Part shown: positions 1 to 9,777 of the stretch, one piece after another | How the letters are laid out: each line of letters begins with the position of its first letter | Numbering within the stretch: position 1 is the first letter of the stretch | Assembly: GCF_013368755.1 (NCBI RefSeq) | Contig: NC_049565.1 | Span: 5,084,001-5,148,000, forward strand | Reading direction: 5' to 3' | Length of the DNA stretch: 64,000 nt | From: Talaromyces rugulosus | Taxonomy: Eukaryota > Ascomycota > Eurotiomycetes > Eurotiales > Trichocomaceae | Program-made: the position numbers and the translations under genes | Notes under the pieces: model-generated | Told to the model about the DNA's origin: nothing | The model's input: the letters and a program-made list of their open reading frames with translations, nothing else | Database searches by the model: none

Positions 1-121
1 GCTCCGACAATTATGATCCGAAGCGTCATAGTACAGTTGGTATTCACGGTCCGAGTTGCAGAGAGCAAAATGCAGTATTCCTTTTTTGTTTTTAGCAGAA
101 TTCAATATGTTCGGTCAGGAT

Positions 122-563
122 TCTATATTCTGTTATAATCATATCTGATCTGATTAGCTGCATATTCAAATGTTGGAAATCCTCGGTGGTCTAGATTCGG
201 TGCCCGAATTCCGGCGTCTCTCCTAGATAGTGTTACCAAACCGTCATAATAGATGTATTTGTGGTTAATGCTGTTATTTATATGTTTCATTTCATTTAAT
301 ATTTGATTATCACTGGTCCTATCCACTTCTAGGCGAGATCAACGTTGGAATTTAGAACGATTGTTAACTCGATTATCAAGCATGCCCTTGTGAAGATTGT
401 AAATTGAGCATTCTAACCATGATATAATTGTCTCTAGGCTACTATCTGCTCTAGGTATTGGGGAGGTTATCAATTGTGGTATTGGGAAATCAACTATTCT
501 CTCCCCTACGAAAGCTTCCGCAACAGCACGTAGTGCCTCGCGTAAAATTTAGCTAGTGAATCA
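122..563 (-). other. Degraded coding-like stretch, unidentified
   Basis: Read on the minus strand, this stretch is open for about 145 codons except for one TGA near position 345. It is bounded upstream by a TAA near 564. No start codon in good context, domain or family could be recognised. It may be the broken end of a gene that extends no further than the window edge, or chance. No function is offered. Confidence 0.2.
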
Positions 564-637
564 AAGCAAATAGTCCTGTTTAACTATATCATAGTCTCTA
601 ATACAGGCGTCATTCATTACTCCCTCTTGGAACCTCT

Positions 638-2214
638 CTACATCACCACCGCATCTCTTGTGGGCACATTCTCCCATGCTTTTGGAAAGGCACAACCACG
701 TACAAAGTCAAAGTGAAGAACGCCTGACATGGGCTTATCACTGCCCGAATCAATAGCTGCTTGTGCTGCCGGTAGGAACATATGCTGCTTCATTGGGAAT
801 CTGGCATCGTTCTCGTAGGGGAGTGAGATGTCCTGTGCGTGGCGAATGACACGGATAAGCTTGGACATATGTCCATCATCTTTGTGACGCAGAACACGCT
901 CAAAAACACGGTTCCAATCAGCCTGGGGCTCACGTGGCACCTGCGCCAACAGCCAGTCAATGTTGAGTGGCGGCGAGCCCATACCAGCGTAAAGCATCAA
1001 GATCACACGGCCCGAGTACTCAATCAGTCGAGCCTTTTGGGCTCGACTTAGAGATGACTCTTCAGTAAATGCCGTCTGCCAAAGAGATGCATTACTACCG
1101 TGGATGAGGAAGAAGTCGAAGCGACATTCATGTGGAGGGCTTTGGGCAGCAGACGCCATGTACACTGTTTTCGCAGAGTGATGAGACAGAGCTCTCGAGA
1201 TAAAAAAAAAAAATGATCGAGATCATAACTCACCAGCGGCATTAATCAATTCAGCGCTCGCACGCTCTACATCGTCCTCGTTGACACGATATTGAGCGCA
1301 GACAGTTGCCATTTCCCTAAAGGCTTTTCCACAAACGTAATCACGAATCATCTCCTTTTCTACTCTCCATGAGCCATTGACAACTTGATGATGGACATCA
1401 ACGCTTGAACACGTTGAAATCACTGGGTCCTGGCGGCACTTTTCCATGCACTCGACGAGCGACAGCGATGGCTCGTTGGTATAGCGAGTCTGCAGCTCGG
1501 TATACGTGAGGAAGTCATTGTAATACATGTCATCGTGTGACGCAGCCTGAGCCAATCCTTCAGCTAGTAGAGGAAGCTGCTTGAATTCGAGTGCCTGGCC
1601 AACATACATCAAAGAGTGGACGTAACCTGCAAAAATTGTCAGCCACTGCCATGGGTAACTAGACGGGAAAGGCACTCACCATGATACATGCGGCCTAGTA
1701 AATCATCCGCGATCTCCCCACCTCCAACCATGTATCGCTGCAGCACCTCTTGGTATCCGAACTGGTCGATTTCTCGTTCAAAAAAAGTGACAAAATCAAG
1801 GAAGTGGTCCTGACTGCCTCGGTACTTTCGAAAGCCCTTTTCTGTTTTTATCTCTTCGATGACGTTTTCATCAGGAAACTTTCTGGGCAATAACTGGTAG
1901 TTCTCGTTGTTTTTCTTGTGGAATACCATTGTTTCAGGGTCAGCTCCTAAGGCCCACAAGGTCACTGTGTGGTGTACGATATGGTTGTGGAGGTAAGCCT
2001 ATAATTTTGTTAGTCATTGTTATATATTAGGCTCTGGTAAATTTCCTGTGCTTACTCCCATCTTGTCAAAGTCTGTTGTAAAGACATGATAGGCGGTTCT
2101 GTTGGACTGCAGTATGAGACTGGCCACCTCTGCACTTTCTTTTGAAAGGTTGTCCACGTGGCAATACCCAGGTGATACAGCTGGGTCTAGCTTGTAACGG
2201 TACGGTGTTGACAT
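638..2214 (-). CDS. Questin oxidase-like (AflY/GedK-type) protein
   Basis: Predicted 465-residue protein from four exons: 2214-2056, 1998-1680, 1626-1234 and 1164-638. All three introns are GT-AG and the phases close. The N-terminal part carries the His-rich motif HNHIVHH at about residues 57-63, straddling just after the first intron. This is typical of the questin oxidase-like family (PF14027, formerly DUF4243), which includes AflY of aflatoxin and GedK of geodin biosynthesis. Characterised members perform Baeyer-Villiger-type ring opening of anthraquinones or related polyketides, without an obvious flavin domain. Length fits the family (about 450-500 residues). No polyketide synthase or other tailoring gene lies nearby, so the substrate cannot be inferred. 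The gene may be an orphan or a remnant of a dispersed pathway. Family assignment is by motif memory, not by alignment. Confidence 0.8.
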
Positions 2215-3613
2215 GCTTAGGATCTATAGTAATTCTCAGTGCTGTTAATAGATAATTTAGCAGTCGAATATAATTAATACATCGACTCTACAACTTAAAG
2301 AATGTTCGAGTTCGATGTTGAAGTATGTATAGGGGTTTCTCACCTATTGAATAGCGCAACTACTAAAACATGATAATCCGCCGAAACAATAGTTATCTCG
2401 TATCTACAGTGACAAGTTTTTGAGTCGGCTCCAATTTTCAATCCCTAATGATGACCATCTAGAACAGCCCCGGGACGTTTTGTCACAGCCTCGGCGATTC
2501 AAATTGCTTTGATCGCCGATGGTCATCATAACAAGCCACACAACAGACTTTCTGCTGATACCAGTTTCTTTTGCACATAATGCTTTATTCTGAATATATT
2601 CTGAATAATGGAGAAAATAGAGTTTATCTTTTAAGGTTTTCTTACTAGTCGTGTGATTTCGCGGCTTATACTCCGCAAACCGTCACTTCCCCACCATGAT
2701 GTTGATGCTTGAAAAAAGTGGTACTGGGCCCCATGGTATCTATAGGTAGCTCGTTCACACATGCAGTTTGTACATGTTTATCGAAATCAATTGATACACA
2801 TATACGACAACCGAAGTGAGCCGACTGGCCAGCGGAAAACAACATCCGAGATTTTCTTTTTTCACCATAACATTTTCACTTTGCGGATTTTGAAGGGATG
2901 TACCACGATCTTAAATATCCATTCGTACAGCCAATATCATCCTAGATTATTGGATATGTCAACTGCTTGCGCTCCCATAAAATGCAATAGTACGAGTTGC
3001 CAAAACGGAGTGCTGATCAATGATAAGAGTAGAAGAAATCCTTGGTTATTGAATTATAGCGGGTCTTCTAATACACTATATCTTGCCTTACATGTATTGA
3101 CGCAGTGATAATCTGTAATAGGACTAGAGTCCAATATGTACATTATATCCAGCACATTATATTTTCTATTAATTCATTTAATATATCATTCTTAATATAT
3201 TATTAGATATTTCAAATAGCTTCAATAATCTATATAAATATCAGCTGCACAAGTCAAAGGCCGAGGCTGGAAGCCTAGTAGGGCTTCTGGAGAACTAGAA
3301 ACAGCTAAAGAAGCGCGCATTGACATGCGAGGAGGGGAAAATTGCACATGATCGAATTAGATTTTGTTGCTGAAAAGCCATAGAATTGGACACCTCACAA
3401 AATAAAGGTAAACTTTTTTGTGGACGAGGCCATACTGAGCCAGTAGCAGCTCAGAGAATGCTCTCTAGCGCCTGGCGCGCCAGAGGGGTCGTAGTGTGTA
3501 AGAGGCTCCTTTCAATGTTCCAGAGACAGTACGCAGTTTACGCAGAGCCGCGTAAGACCGCTGAACCCTCAAGAGTCGAGTGTCAGCAATGGTAAGGTTG
3601 GGTCCGCACGAGT
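2215..3613. other. Intergenic region, no gene seen
   Basis: This lies between the questin oxidase-like gene and the retrotransposon nest. It holds a nested inverted repeat (2448-2529), one copy of the decamer ATCAATTGAT (2786-2795) and AT-rich stretches. Short open frames (for example 2761-3108) have no recognisable protein character. Confidence 0.6.
2448..2529. repeat. Nested inverted repeat upstream of questin oxidase-like gene
   Basis: The 12-nt arms ATGATGACCATC (2448-2459) and GATGGTCATCAT (2518-2529) are exact inverse complements. A second, one-base-bulged pair lies inside: CGGCGATTCAAA (2492-2503) and CTTTGATCGCCG (2507-2518). It sits about 235-315 bp upstream of the start codon of the questin oxidase-like gene. 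It could be a regulatory palindrome or a small mobile-element remnant. Confidence 0.5.
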
Positions 3614-3685
3614 CATATATTTCACGGATTTAGCTTATCTCCGCCGTTCCCTGCCAACTATCGGGCTTAAGCTTAACGTCGATGT
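3614..3685 (+). repeat. 72-bp interspersed repeat, copy 1
   Basis: This shares 62 of 72 positions with 15139-15210, without indels; the core ATCGGGCTTAAGCTTAACGT is identical. It ends 26 bp before the outer retroelement. The two copies flank the whole nest but are not its target duplication. Family unknown. Confidence 0.7.
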
Positions 3686-3706
3686 TAAGGTATTCTATAA
3701 CCCTCC

Positions 3707-3711
3707 CGGAC
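3707..3711 (+). repeat. Target-site duplication of outer element, left
   Basis: CGGAC immediately before the outer 5' LTR, matched by CGGAC at 14715-14719 directly after the 3' LTR. Confidence 0.9.
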
Positions 3712-3968
3712 TGTTAGGGTCTTAGCCCCTGGGATACTCAGGCTTCGCTCTCGTAGAATAACCGCACCTGGTCCGCACCTGATTCACTATAGAAAAACCC
3801 CCTGACGCTACATCAGATTTGTTAGAGCGCCTTTGGGACCCATACTTGCCTGTATTAATATTCGATAATATGAATCCCTACAAACTTTTTCTTTCTCTTT
3901 TTTATATTCGAATTTACTTAATTCCTAGACTTATATTAGATCAGTAAGACAGGACCTAGTTTGTAATA
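3712..3968 (+). repeat. 5' LTR of outer element
   Basis: 257 bp. The first 70 bases match the intact LTR exactly, and the remainder is heavily mutated by transitions. The 3' end CCCGTAACA has become TTTGTAATA. Confidence 0.95.
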
Positions 3969-4175
3969 TTAGATTTAAATATTTTATCCCCCTTCTCTAT
4001 TTAAAGGGTCGAGAACGCGTTATTTCCTTTACTTAAAGGGTTAAGCTATATAATTATTTTTTGTTTATTTAAGTTAAGCTTTTAAGAACTATACCAACTC
4101 TCCTTATTTAGAGGATTAAATTATTATATTACTACTTTTCAATAACTAAGTTGAGTATTAAGAAATTTCCTTATT

Positions 4176-5270
4176 ATGACGAATAGCTCACTGAGGGATG
4201 GCCTGGACTGAAAGGATATATCTTTAGAACTAAACTAGCTGTTATTAGAATAAATATAATGAATGGAACTTCTTCTAATAAATATATCCGCTCATCTATT
4301 GTATATCAAAGGACAAGTTAATAATATAACTGAACTATCTATACCCAAGGTCCTTACTGATATCACACTATTGGTAATCTTTATATATAGTGTAAATAAA
4401 CCGCGCCACTTCCTTAACTATCCTAATAAATATAATAATTTTGATTATTTATGATATATACAGTTTATGGTAATTCTATATATAAAATTAATGGTTGATA
4501 TACTAGTGATTAAAGGACTGTATGAGCAACTGTAGTACGCCTATAGATGGTTAGCAGGAAAGGCCTAGATGAAGGTCTATTCCTGGATACAGCTTTATAG
4601 AAATATAAATATAGTTATCTTTATTATATTAGAAGCTTTTTTTACATATTTTAACATGCTGTTTAAAGATTATCAACTTATGGAGAAGATGAACCTTGAA
4701 CTTAACTGTATATAATAAAGATGCACCCTTTTCCAGGACTTTATTAGTAAATTTGAATAGATATTACTTCTTGCAGGAGGTCAATTATAGACTGATGATA
4801 TAAAAATCTTATAACTGAAAACCACAATTAACTAAGAAATAAGGTGTGTAACTGTTGGAAACAATATACTAAAATAATATAAAGCTTTCTATAAATATTT
4901 ATATTAAGTAGTAAACAATTTTAAAGAGCTAAAAAGAATTAATAATATCTAGTTTTAATACAAGTAGAATACTTCCTATCTATTTATAAAAAGAATCTTT
5001 TCTAACAGAGAACAGTCCTAAGTCATAGATTAGACATCTATAGACTTGCTAATTAATACTGTCAGAATAAACAACTATTTTTAATACAAAAAACTGGGTT
5101 ATATTACCTAATACTGCCCCAAACCTGCGCTACTTTATTGGGTGCCATCTTTAAGGAACCATAGCAAGAAGAAATATAATATATTTATAAGAATATCCAA
5201 TATCAAAGTAAAAAAGAATAAAACTAAATCTGATATAGACTCAGATAGTATATTAAAGTTAAAAAAGTAG
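4176..5270 (+). pseudogene. Gag pseudogene of outer element
   Basis: The offset from the LTR start (464 nt) to the ATG at 4176 is identical to that of the intact inner gag. Codons align one to one, but CAA, CAG, CGA and TGG codons have become stops throughout. The gag stop/hairpin region around 5268-5300 is still recognisable, with transitions. Confidence 0.9.
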
Positions 5271-5831
5271 CTTTTGCATAAAGTCGCCTGCAGGAGCTAA
5301 AATGCAAAATAGCTTATAATTTTGAGAATTTTAAGAAGATAGTTGGAAGGTTTAATGGACTCCTATTTAATATAGATATATAGTTAGACTGTAGAACCAA
5401 TACTAATGCTTTAATTGATAGTGGGTGTTTTATCTATGAGATCATTAAAGAGACCTTCGCTCAAAAGAAAAAGCTGAATTATAGTACTATTAAATCTCAA
5501 CTTATTAAGGGATATGATGGTTTGGCATTTTAATATATTAAAGAAATTGTATGTGTGATATTAGATATTGGGGGAAATATATAGGAGAAAGCCTACTTTT
5601 ATGTGGTTCCGAAGTGTGAATATGATATGATATTGGGTCTTTTATGGATGGAACACCAACATGTAAGAATTGACGCCACTGGAGGCTGACTGGAATTCGG
5701 GAATGGAATATCTGTTGATAAAAAGAATCTATTATAACCTGAGTATGTCTTTTGACAGATCAGTGTAGCTGTGGTGAATGCTTTGAAAAGAATGCGAAGT
5801 AGGAAAAAAGAGATCAATATATTTATAGTCT

Positions 5832-5836
5832 CTATA
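5832..5836 (+). repeat. Target-site duplication of inner element, left
   Basis: CTATA directly before the inner element, repeated at 11336-11340 directly after it. Confidence 0.92.
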
Positions 5837-6093
5837 TGTTACGGGCTAGGTCCCGTCTTACTGGCCTTATGTAGGTCCAGGAATTGAGTAGATTCGAACG
5901 TGAGAAAGAGAAGGAAAAGGTTCGCAGGGGTTCGCATTGTCGAATGTCGATACAGGCGAGTGTGGGTCCCGGGGGCGCCCTAGCGAATCTGGTGTAGCGT
6001 CAGGGGGTTCTTCTATGGCGAACCAGGTGCGGACCAGGTGCGGTTATTCTACGAGAGCGAAGCCTGAGTATCCCAGGGGCTAAGACCCTAACA
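5837..6093 (-). repeat. 3' LTR of inner element
   Basis: 257 bp, beginning TGTTACGGG and ending CCCTAACA on the plus strand. It reads identical to 11079-11335. Confidence 0.96.
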
Positions 6094-9000
6094 TTACTCC
6101 CCCCCTTCGGCAAGGGCGTTGTGGTGTTGGAGCCAGTGGTCGAGTGCTTCGGTGTCTTCCATGGACCGGGCAGGTTCCCATGTAGGTCGCGCATATCCGG
6201 TCCAACGGACAAGGTATTGCTTCATATGTCCGCGGCCCCGACGTATGGTCCGTTCGTCGAGTATGCTATCGACTAGGTACTCTTCATTGCCTTCTACTAG
6301 GTGCGCTGGTGGCTGGTAATCGTGTCGGGTCTGTGAAGGGAGCGGACGTGTGCCCGCAGGGCGGAGGAGCGTCGTATGAAAAACATCATGAATAGTTCCG
6401 GGGACATCGAGTCGGTACGCATGGGATCCCACTTTCTCTAGTATAGTATATTTCGCATGTCGGGCGTCCAGCTTCTTCGAAGGTCGTTCGGTCCGAATGT
6501 TCCGAAGGTCTAACCATACCTTCTGTCCTACTTTATACTCCAGAGGAGTCTCTCGGCGACGGTTCGCACTATCTTCCATTCGCTGCTGCGCTGAGACAAG
6601 CTCAGTCTGCGCTATATCAAAGGCCTGCCGTAGCTTAGTAACTATATCGTTTGCACGTTCGGCGGCGGGTCTTTGCTGCTCAGATGTGGGGATAGCTTCA
6701 TCTAACTGGAGTGGTTCGACGTTGTATCCATGGGTCAGGAAGAAGGGGCTGATACCAGTTGCAGTAGCGTCGCGCCCGTTTATTGCGAGTTGCGCAATTG
6801 CGGTTAGTGGGCTCCAGTCGGTTTGGAGGTAGGTACAGAAGTTCCGCAGGTATTCTTCCACCACAGAGTTAGCACGTTCCGTCTGTCCATCAGTTTGGGG
6901 GTGATGCGCGGTTGACAATCGTCTCATGATCTTTAGACGTTCGCACACGCCTTTCCAAAGGTCATTAACAAATTGCGTGCCCCGATCCGATATAATGCTG
7001 CTAGGCGGCCCATGTTCGCGTATGAATCGGTCAACGAACTTCGATATCACTGTCTCAGTATCTATGTGTTTGCATGGTACCAATATAATCCCTTTTCCCA
7101 GTCGGTCAACGATTACCATGAGATTCGTATTCCCGTCGGACATTGGGAGTTTCTCTATAAAATCCATACTAATATCTCGCCACATTCGCGAGGGAACAGG
7201 GAGCGGTTTTAATAACCCTTGTCGGCGTTGTCTCCATACGGTGTTCGCACCACATTTGTCGCAGTTATTCACGAACCTTCGGACATCCTCAGATAGGTTC
7301 GGCCAATATAGTTGTCGGGCCACGATGGCATAGGTCATGTTTCGGCCTGGGTGTCCGGTGAGATAGGAGTCGTGCGTATCTTGTATAATACGAGTGCGGA
7401 GTGGTTCGCTGTTTGGTACCCATTGTCGGTTTCGAAATAGTAACCGGTCCGCTGCATCGATCGTGCATTCGGATACCATGGTGCGAAGTTGTAGGTCTTG
7501 AGGGAACCGCGGGAGCTTCTGGCGTACGGCCTCTTTGATTCGTTCATAATTCTTATCCTCGGCTTCGGCTAGTCGCCACTGTTCTCCAATTGACGTTAAG
7601 TGCTCTATGTGGGTAGCGTGGACATGGGGTTCAGGTGCGGTGTTCGATAAGCGACCCTGGGGAGGTTGTTCTGGATAGTCTCTCCGTACCTTGTTAGGGT
7701 TGATAAGACGCTTATTTCGGTATGCTAGGCGTTCATCGTCAATCCCATCGGGCATATCTTGCGAGCGTCGCGATAGTGCATCAGGTCTGGCAGCTAGTCG
7801 CCCTGGCCGGTATTGGAGCTTATAGTTGAAGCGTGAGAGTATACCGGCCCATCTCATTTGCCTTTCATTCAACCGTCGGAGCTGCATGAAGTATTTAAGA
7901 TTCCGGTGGTCGGTCAGGATAGTAAACTCCTTAGTGCCAATTAGTTCAGGTTCCCATTGCTTCAGACACGCTATTATCGCCAATAGCTCCTTATCGTGGA
8001 TCTCGTAATTGCACTCCGCGGGCGTGCACTTTCGGGAGAAGTAGGCGCAGGTTCGTAGGAGTCCTTTGTTATCGTACTGTGATAATGTCCCCCCTACGAC
8101 ATATCCCGAAGAGTCGGCTTCCACGATTGTATCCTGCTCGGGGTCGAATTGCACTAGTATTGGGTCGCTCACAAACATTTGCTTTAGTTGTTCGAAGGCT
8201 TCATTGGCGGCCTTGGTCCAAACGAAGGTAGTTCCCTTTTTAGTCAGTTCTGTCAGCGGACGGATTATGTCGGAATACCCTCGGATAAACTGTCGGTAGA
8301 AATTTGCGAACCCTAGGAACGATCGCACGTCTTTCACACACGTTGGGGCTTTCCATTCCAAAATGGCAGAGACTTTCGCGGGGTCCATTCGGATCCCTTT
8401 TCCAGCTTCTAATATGAATCCGAGGTATTTTGTTGTCTGCACCTCGAACTCGCATTTATTGATATCTAGCTGTAGTCCCGCAGTGCGCAGGCGTTCTAGC
8501 ACCCTCATTACCTGTTTCCGATGGTGCGCGCGGCTGCCTTCCGTAAAGATAAGCACGTCGTCCAGATAGGCAGATACAAAGTCGTCCAGGAACTCGCGAA
8601 GGGTCCAATTGATGTATCGTTGAAACGTGCTCGGCGCATTGGTAAGGCCGAAAGGTGTTACTAACCATTCATAGAGTCCAAACCTGGTTCGGAAAGCTGT
8701 CTTCCACTCGTCTCCTTCGGCGATGCGTATCTTATGGAAGGCCGCTGTAACGTCAAGCTTTGTAAACCATCGGGCTTTAGATATTCGTTGTAGGGTCTCA
8801 TGTATTAACGGTAGTGGATATCGGTCCCTTTTTGTCATAGCGTTGAGCGCCCGATAATCGACGCAGAAGCGCAGTCCTCCTCCGGGTTTCCTTACAAACA
8901 GTACCGGCGCTGCAGCGGGCGAGTTGCTCACACGTATGAAGTCCTTCGACAGTAAGTCGTGGAGAGTTTTCCGTAGGACCAGCAGTTCTTCCCGTGACAT

Positions 9001-9708
9001 GTTATAGAGAGGGCCCCATGGTATCTCTGGCTTGCGCCCCTTCGCGTCGGCGTCAATTAGTTCAATCTGATGGTCGATATTCGGACGTGACGGTGGTAGC
9101 TTGTCAGCTTCCTTCGGGTCAAATAGTTCCAGGAACTCGTGGTAATGCTTAGGTAGCTTGTTCCCTGGGTCTGTCTGTGGTTTCGGGGCCAGAGCTTTCT
9201 CAATATCCCGCATGGAGACTGCAAATATGTCGACCTCCTTTTTCCTGCTTCGCATCCTTTTCAAAGCGTTCACCGCAGCTGCACCGATCTGTCGGGGGGC
9301 GTACTCAGGTCGTAACAGGTTCTTTTTATCGACGGATATTCCGTTCCCGAATTCCAGTCGGCCTCCAGCGGCGTCAATTCTTACATGTTGGTGTTCCATC
9401 CATGGGAGACCCAATATCATATCGTATTCGCACTTCGGAACCACATAGAAGTAGGCTTTCTCCTGTATATTTCCCCCGATATCTAATGTCACGCATGCAA
9501 TTTCTTTGATGTATTGAGGTGCCGAACCATCATATCCCTTAATAGGTCGAGGTTTAATAGCGCTACAATTCAGCTTTTTCTTTCGAGCGAAGGTCTCTTT
9601 GATGATCCCATAGGTGAGGCACCCACTATCAATTAAAGCATTGGCATTGGTTCTACGGTCTAACCATGCGTCTATATTGAATGGGGGTCCGTCAAACCTT
9701 CCAACCAT
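6094..9708 (-). CDS. pol: Pol polyprotein (PR-RT-RH-IN-chromodomain)
   Basis: 1,204 residues from the ATG at 9708. The frame is open further upstream to 9798, overlapping gag by 22 nt in the -1 frame, so the natural product probably starts in gag. Aspartic protease motif LIDSG is at residues 25-29. The reverse transcriptase has YLDD at 381-384. RNase H begins around residue 520 (EADSSG). The integrase has an HHCC zinc region near 775-840, then a D,D,E core between about 849 and 946 (DFIEKLP, SDRGTQF, then TER). A C-terminal chromodomain occupies about 1139-1195 (YLVRWTGY-type core). The TAA stop (6096-6094) touches the 3' LTR, and the polypurine tract is inside the last codons. All catalytic motifs appear intact, so an active element is plausible. 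Expression is not shown. Confidence 0.96.
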   Translation of the reverse strand: MVGRFDGPPFNIDAWLDRRTNANALIDSGCLTYGIIKETFARKKKLNCSAIKPRPIKGYDGSAPQYIKEIACVTLDIGGNIQEKAYFYVVPKCEYDMILGLPWMEHQHVRIDAAGGRLEFGNGISVDKKNLLRPEYAPRQIGAAAVNALKRMRSRKKEVDIFAVSMRDIEKALAPKPQTDPGNKLPKHYHEFLELFDPKEADKLPPSRPNIDHQIELIDADAKGRKPEIPWGPLYNMSREELLVLRKTLHDLLSKDFIRVSNSPAAAPVLFVRKPGGGLRFCVDYRALNAMTKRDRYPLPLIHETLQRISKARWFTKLDVTAAFHKIRIAEGDEWKTAFRTRFGLYEWLVTPFGLTNAPSTFQRYINWTLREFLDDFVSAYLDDVLIFTEGSRAHHRKQVMRVLERLRTAGLQLDINKCEFEVQTTKYLGFILEAGKGIRMDPAKVSAILEWKAPTCVKDVRSFLGFANFYRQFIRGYSDIIRPLTELTKKGTTFVWTKAANEAFEQLKQMFVSDPILVQFDPEQDTIVEADSSGYVVGGTLSQYDNKGLLRTCAYFSRKCTPAECNYEIHDKELLAIIACLKQWEPELIGTKEFTILTDHRNLKYFMQLRRLNERQMRWAGILSRFNYKLQYRPGRLAARPDALSRRSQDMPDGIDDERLAYRNKRLINPNKVRRDYPEQPPQGRLSNTAPEPHVHATHIEHLTSIGEQWRLAEAEDKNYERIKEAVRQKLPRFPQDLQLRTMVSECTIDAADRLLFRNRQWVPNSEPLRTRIIQDTHDSYLTGHPGRNMTYAIVARQLYWPNLSEDVRRFVNNCDKCGANTVWRQRRQGLLKPLPVPSRMWRDISMDFIEKLPMSDGNTNLMVIVDRLGKGIILVPCKHIDTETVISKFVDRFIREHGPPSSIISDRGTQFVNDLWKGVCERLKIMRRLSTAHHPQTDGQTERANSVVEEYLRNFCTYLQTDWSPLTAIAQLAINGRDATATGISPFFLTHGYNVEPLQLDEAIPTSEQQRPAAERANDIVTKLRQAFDIAQTELVSAQQRMEDSANRRRETPLEYKVGQKVWLDLRNIRTERPSKKLDARHAKYTILEKVGSHAYRLDVPGTIHDVFHTTLLRPAGTRPLPSQTRHDYQPPAHLVEGNEEYLVDSILDERTIRRGRGHMKQYLVRWTGYARPTWEPARSMEDTEALDHWLQHHNALAEGGE
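6097..6108 (-). other. Polypurine tract of inner element
   Basis: On the element strand GAAGGGGGGGAG is followed by the TAA stop and then the 3' LTR. It would prime plus-strand DNA synthesis and is entirely coding (final residues of Pol). Confidence 0.8.
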
Positions 9709-9750
9709 CTTCTTAAAATTCTCGAAGTCACGAGCTGTTTTGCATTTTGG

Positions 9751-9777
9751 CTCCTGCGGGCGACTTTGCGCAGGAGC
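9751..9777 (-). promoter_or_regulatory. Hairpin at gag stop, gag-pol junction
   Basis: On the element strand the last base of the gag TAG starts a perfect 9-bp stem (GCTCCTGCG / CGCAGGAGC, 9777-9769 and 9758-9750) with a 10-nt loop. Pol is open in the -1 frame from 9798. An AAAA run lies at 9786-9783, six to seven nucleotides before the stem. This suggests programmed frameshifting or reinitiation control. The exact mechanism is inference. Confidence 0.6.

Noticed and set aside
2761..3108. 115-codon plus-strand frame
   Set aside because: Low-complexity, no domain, biased composition; looks like chance in AT-rich DNA.
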